From Bodo saltans (Eukaryota > Euglenozoa > Kinetoplastea > Eubodonida > Bodonidae), in contig CYKH01000770.1 in NCBI GenBank assembly GCA_001460835.1, positions 21,486 to 65,869 on the forward strand: a stretch of DNA of 44,384 nucleotides. The letters are read 5' to 3'. The position numbers were made by a program, and so were the translations under genes. This document shows positions 42,185 to 44,384 of the stretch, one piece after another. Below the pieces are notes generated by a model. It saw only the letters and a list, made by a program, of their open reading frames with translations. It had not been told where the DNA came from and made no database searches. Position 1 is the first letter of the stretch. Each line of letters begins with the position of its first letter.

Positions 42185-44164
42185 ATGTCTGCATCACCAC
42201 CAGTCGAAGCATTTGGGTGCGTCAAGGTTTCTTCCCTTATTGCACGAGTCCACAACATGTCATCCTCCTCTTCGCCGTCGAGTCGATGTGTGCCGCCTTG
42301 GCTCGCAAAGGTGCTGCTAGGAGTGTTCAATCCGGTGGAGCATGCCACCCACGGAAACATCGCCACATCGCTTCAGCACCTGCTCGCATCTGCTGTCAGT
42401 GAGTGGCATCACGGCCGCAACTCTCAGACGGCCGCTGACTTGCTGGTGGTGCTACGTGACTCAAACGTTTTTGTGTCCAGCGAGGTGGAAGCTGCTATCG
42501 CTAATGTGATCCATGTTTGTGCCGACATGGCGCATCATATTCACTCTGTGGTCACCACATTACACGATGCAGTCATGTGTTGCTCCCAATCCGCGGAAGA
42601 GCAGACAACGGCCCCGTTTGTCGACTCTGCGAAGGTTCTTGAGGAATCGTCCCTTATTCTCCTGAGTTATGTTTTGTCATCCACGGACGATGATAGGTCA
42701 AACAGTGGACCGATCATCTCTTGCATCGGCCAGCTGGGGTTTTGTGCCGCCGCCACCCTCAGATGCGCGCGGCTAGTAGCCTACGCACACACGTGCTGCT
42801 TGACAGGAGATCAAATAGATGCGCTCGGTTGCGTGAGTTCGTTAACATGTGCACTGAGGCTACTGCGTTCCTATGGACATTGCTTGCTAGAGTGGGAGCG
42901 ATGCGCACAGCTCGCGCCCCAATCCAACGGCGGTGCGTCATTGTTTGCACCAAACACATCCGATCATTCGGCTGCTCATGGTTTGACGTTGATGGCCCTC
43001 TTCGACCACGTACAGCGTACTCCTGTCATGAGGTTACTTGTTCGTTGTGCAGTTACGGTGAGGTCGCGGAGTTGTTTGACGTTTTTTGCCTCTGTTGACG
43101 CCTCGACTACGTGCGGCGACAGCGAAGGAATCTCCACCAGCATGTCTGGTGGTGGCGATACGTTTGACGCAGCTGACTCATCCAACTTCACTGCGGATGC
43201 TTCTAGTCGCAATCACCCGCGGCTCTCCGCAACACGAGAATCTCCTGTTGGTGTTGGAGTCCGTCCAGGCACTCTTGAAGGCGATCAGCGGCCTGCACAA
43301 CCATTACCTGCAGCTACTACTGCTGCGACGACACCCAGCGCCGTGGTGCCTGCTCCTGTAAAGCGGAGTATGGCGTCGCGTCTGTTTGGGTTCGTGAAGC
43401 GAGGCAATGATGCATCGCCCACCCCACCATCAGCAAACCAGACTATCGCTCCAGCAGTCGGCGAGAAGCGTCGCCCACCCCTCGCCCCACTTGTGTCGTC
43501 GCCCCACGCAGAGCGCACTGTATCATTTTGGAAGGATACCAAAGGCGCCCACATGGTTCAGCTATTGGAGGAGTGCGGCACGCAATCCTTTAGCGACGCA
43601 ATTGCTGCTTTTCAGCTCCTTTGCCTACGTCCCACAGTGACGCACGTCAGCTTCCTTATCATGATCGACAATGGCACCCGTCAAGGGACACCACGGTGGC
43701 AAGATCATCGATTTCAAACACGTAGTTCGTCTCATGAATCTGCCCATCGATGGGATGGGTGTGTGGGTGGTCGCAACAAAACGACGGCGGCTGGTACATC
43801 AGCGCATGCATCCAGCATGAAGTGTTGGACCTTGTGTTATGCATCTGATGCGCTACCCCATCAAGGGGCGGGTGGCGGCAACCATCATGGGGTCAACAGG
43901 CAGCTCATGCGCACATTCGAGTCATTTGTGTTTCTTGCAGCGGACAACGAGAAGACGCTGCTGGAATCATCGATTGGGAACCGCCATTTGTTTGTGCACC
44001 GCATGGAGGGTTACGATCAGAACAACACGTACGCGTGCGTTGCAGTGGACGGTTGTGGCGACCCATCCAACAACACGGAGTACACTCCTGCAGATCTGCG
44101 ATGCGATGCAAAACAACTGCTTGAGCAATTTTCAAGTCAATGGCGACATCCCTTTCAACGATGA
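42185..44164 (+). CDS. Hypothetical protein, helical N-terminal region, conserved-looking C-terminus
   Basis: 659 residues from the ATG at 42185; the frame also contains an ATG at 42131, but the probable splice AG at 42135-42136 lies between them. Not recognised. Residues 20-270 are strongly helical with many His, Cys and Leu (IANVIHVCADMAHHIHSVV; LRCARLVAYAHTCCL). The middle (about 310-420) is disordered Ser/Thr/Pro. It includes MASRLFGFVKRG, a short amphipathic basic helix like those that bind membranes or partners. From about 450 onward there is a folded-looking part (SFWKDTKGAHMVQLLEECG, then AFQLLCLRP and FVFLAADNEKTLLESSIG). No signal peptide or clear transmembrane segment. Function unknown. 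Confidence 0.75.
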   Translation: MSASPPVEAFGCVKVSSLIARVHNMSSSSSPSSRCVPPWLAKVLLGVFNPVEHATHGNIATSLQHLLASAVSEWHHGRNSQTAADLLVVLRDSNVFVSSEVEAAIANVIHVCADMAHHIHSVVTTLHDAVMCCSQSAEEQTTAPFVDSAKVLEESSLILLSYVLSSTDDDRSNSGPIISCIGQLGFCAAATLRCARLVAYAHTCCLTGDQIDALGCVSSLTCALRLLRSYGHCLLEWERCAQLAPQSNGGASLFAPNTSDHSAAHGLTLMALFDHVQRTPVMRLLVRCAVTVRSRSCLTFFASVDASTTCGDSEGISTSMSGGGDTFDAADSSNFTADASSRNHPRLSATRESPVGVGVRPGTLEGDQRPAQPLPAATTAATTPSAVVPAPVKRSMASRLFGFVKRGNDASPTPPSANQTIAPAVGEKRRPPLAPLVSSPHAERTVSFWKDTKGAHMVQLLEECGTQSFSDAIAAFQLLCLRPTVTHVSFLIMIDNGTRQGTPRWQDHRFQTRSSSHESAHRWDGCVGGRNKTTAAGTSAHASSMKCWTLCYASDALPHQGAGGGNHHGVNRQLMRTFESFVFLAADNEKTLLESSIGNRHLFVHRMEGYDQNNTYACVAVDGCGDPSNNTEYTPADLRCDAKQLLEQFSSQWRHPFQR

Positions 44165-44250
44165 TCTCACAGTTTGGCTGTGTGGTGCGTATCGATTTTT
44201 TCTCACTTTCACTCAACCGATAATGAATACAAATGGACTGTTGCAAGGAA

Positions 44251-44284
44251 TCTTCTTGATCTCGTCTTTGTTCCTCCTTTGAAG
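44251..44284 (+). promoter_or_regulatory. Putative trans-splice acceptor for the last gene
   Basis: CTTCTTGATCTCGTCTTTG, then TTCCTCCTTTGAAG, AG at 44283-44284, 39 bases before the ATG at 44324 with no earlier ATG. Confidence 0.55.
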
Positions 44285-44323
44285 AATAGAAGAGGATAGA
44301 AAAGAAGAGGAATCTGATCAAAT

Positions 44324-44384
44324 ATGACCACGGTGTCTGTTGCACAGCGATCGACGAAACTCGACCCCGCAAAGCTTCGGTTGT
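44324..44384 (+). CDS. Start of an unidentified gene (5' partial)
   Basis: ATG at 44324 after an acceptor and a purine-rich 39-base leader. Twenty codons are readable to the window edge (beginning MTTVSVAQRSTK) without a stop. Too short to identify; called from context only. Confidence 0.45.
   Translation, partial: MTTVSVAQRSTKLDPAKLRL

Overview
The window looks like nuclear DNA of a free-living kinetoplastid (Euglenozoa), most likely a bodonid such as Bodo saltans. Every convincing gene lies on the + strand, the reading frames run uninterrupted without cis introns, and the genes sit head to tail. Most are preceded by a pyrimidine-rich tract followed by an AG a few tens of bases before the first ATG, which is the layout expected for trans-spliced polycistronic transcription. 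Two proteins are lineage-diagnostic: a KKT2/KKT3-type kinetochore kinase, and a 4E-IP-like protein lying between two copies of a PKA catalytic-subunit gene. The species name is inferred, not shown.

Layout. 2-193: 3' end of a PKA catalytic subunit gene. 632-12113: unknown protein, SP-RING SUMO ligase, 4E-IP/4E-T-like translational repressor with a polyglutamine tail, mitochondrial carrier, SNF2 ATPase. 12279-15907: kelch-type protein, then a complete PKA catalytic subunit whose 3' coding end is identical to the fragment at the window start. 16369-17967: a degenerate leucine-rich-repeat gene with a stop, a frameshift and a 300-N assembly gap. 18224-25779: Rab7, ABHD13-like hydrolase, Spb4/DDX55 helicase, J-domain protein. 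26047-30403: a 108-residue orphan ORF, then the KKT2/3 kinase. 30719-36471: EF-hand-like protein, MFSD5-like transporter, Acl4-like ribosome assembly chaperone, saposin-purple acid phosphatase fusion. 36783-44164: cytoskeletal-looking protein, SF3B5, SseB-like mitochondrial protein, HDDC2-type nucleotidase, unknown protein. 44324-44384: start of another gene.

The genes do not form one pathway. As usual in kinetoplastids they are probably co-transcribed but functionally mixed, with control after transcription. Recurrent themes are signalling (two PKA copies, Rab7), RNA and ribosome work (4E-IP-like, SF3B5, DDX55, Acl4) and chromatin or chromosome biology (SNF2, SP-RING ligase, KKT2/3). Intergenic stretches hold UTR-like sequence; I saw no tRNA, rRNA or CRISPR. 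Several start codons were moved downstream from the longest open frame because the upstream extension is pyrimidine-tract UTR or begins with a non-ATG codon.
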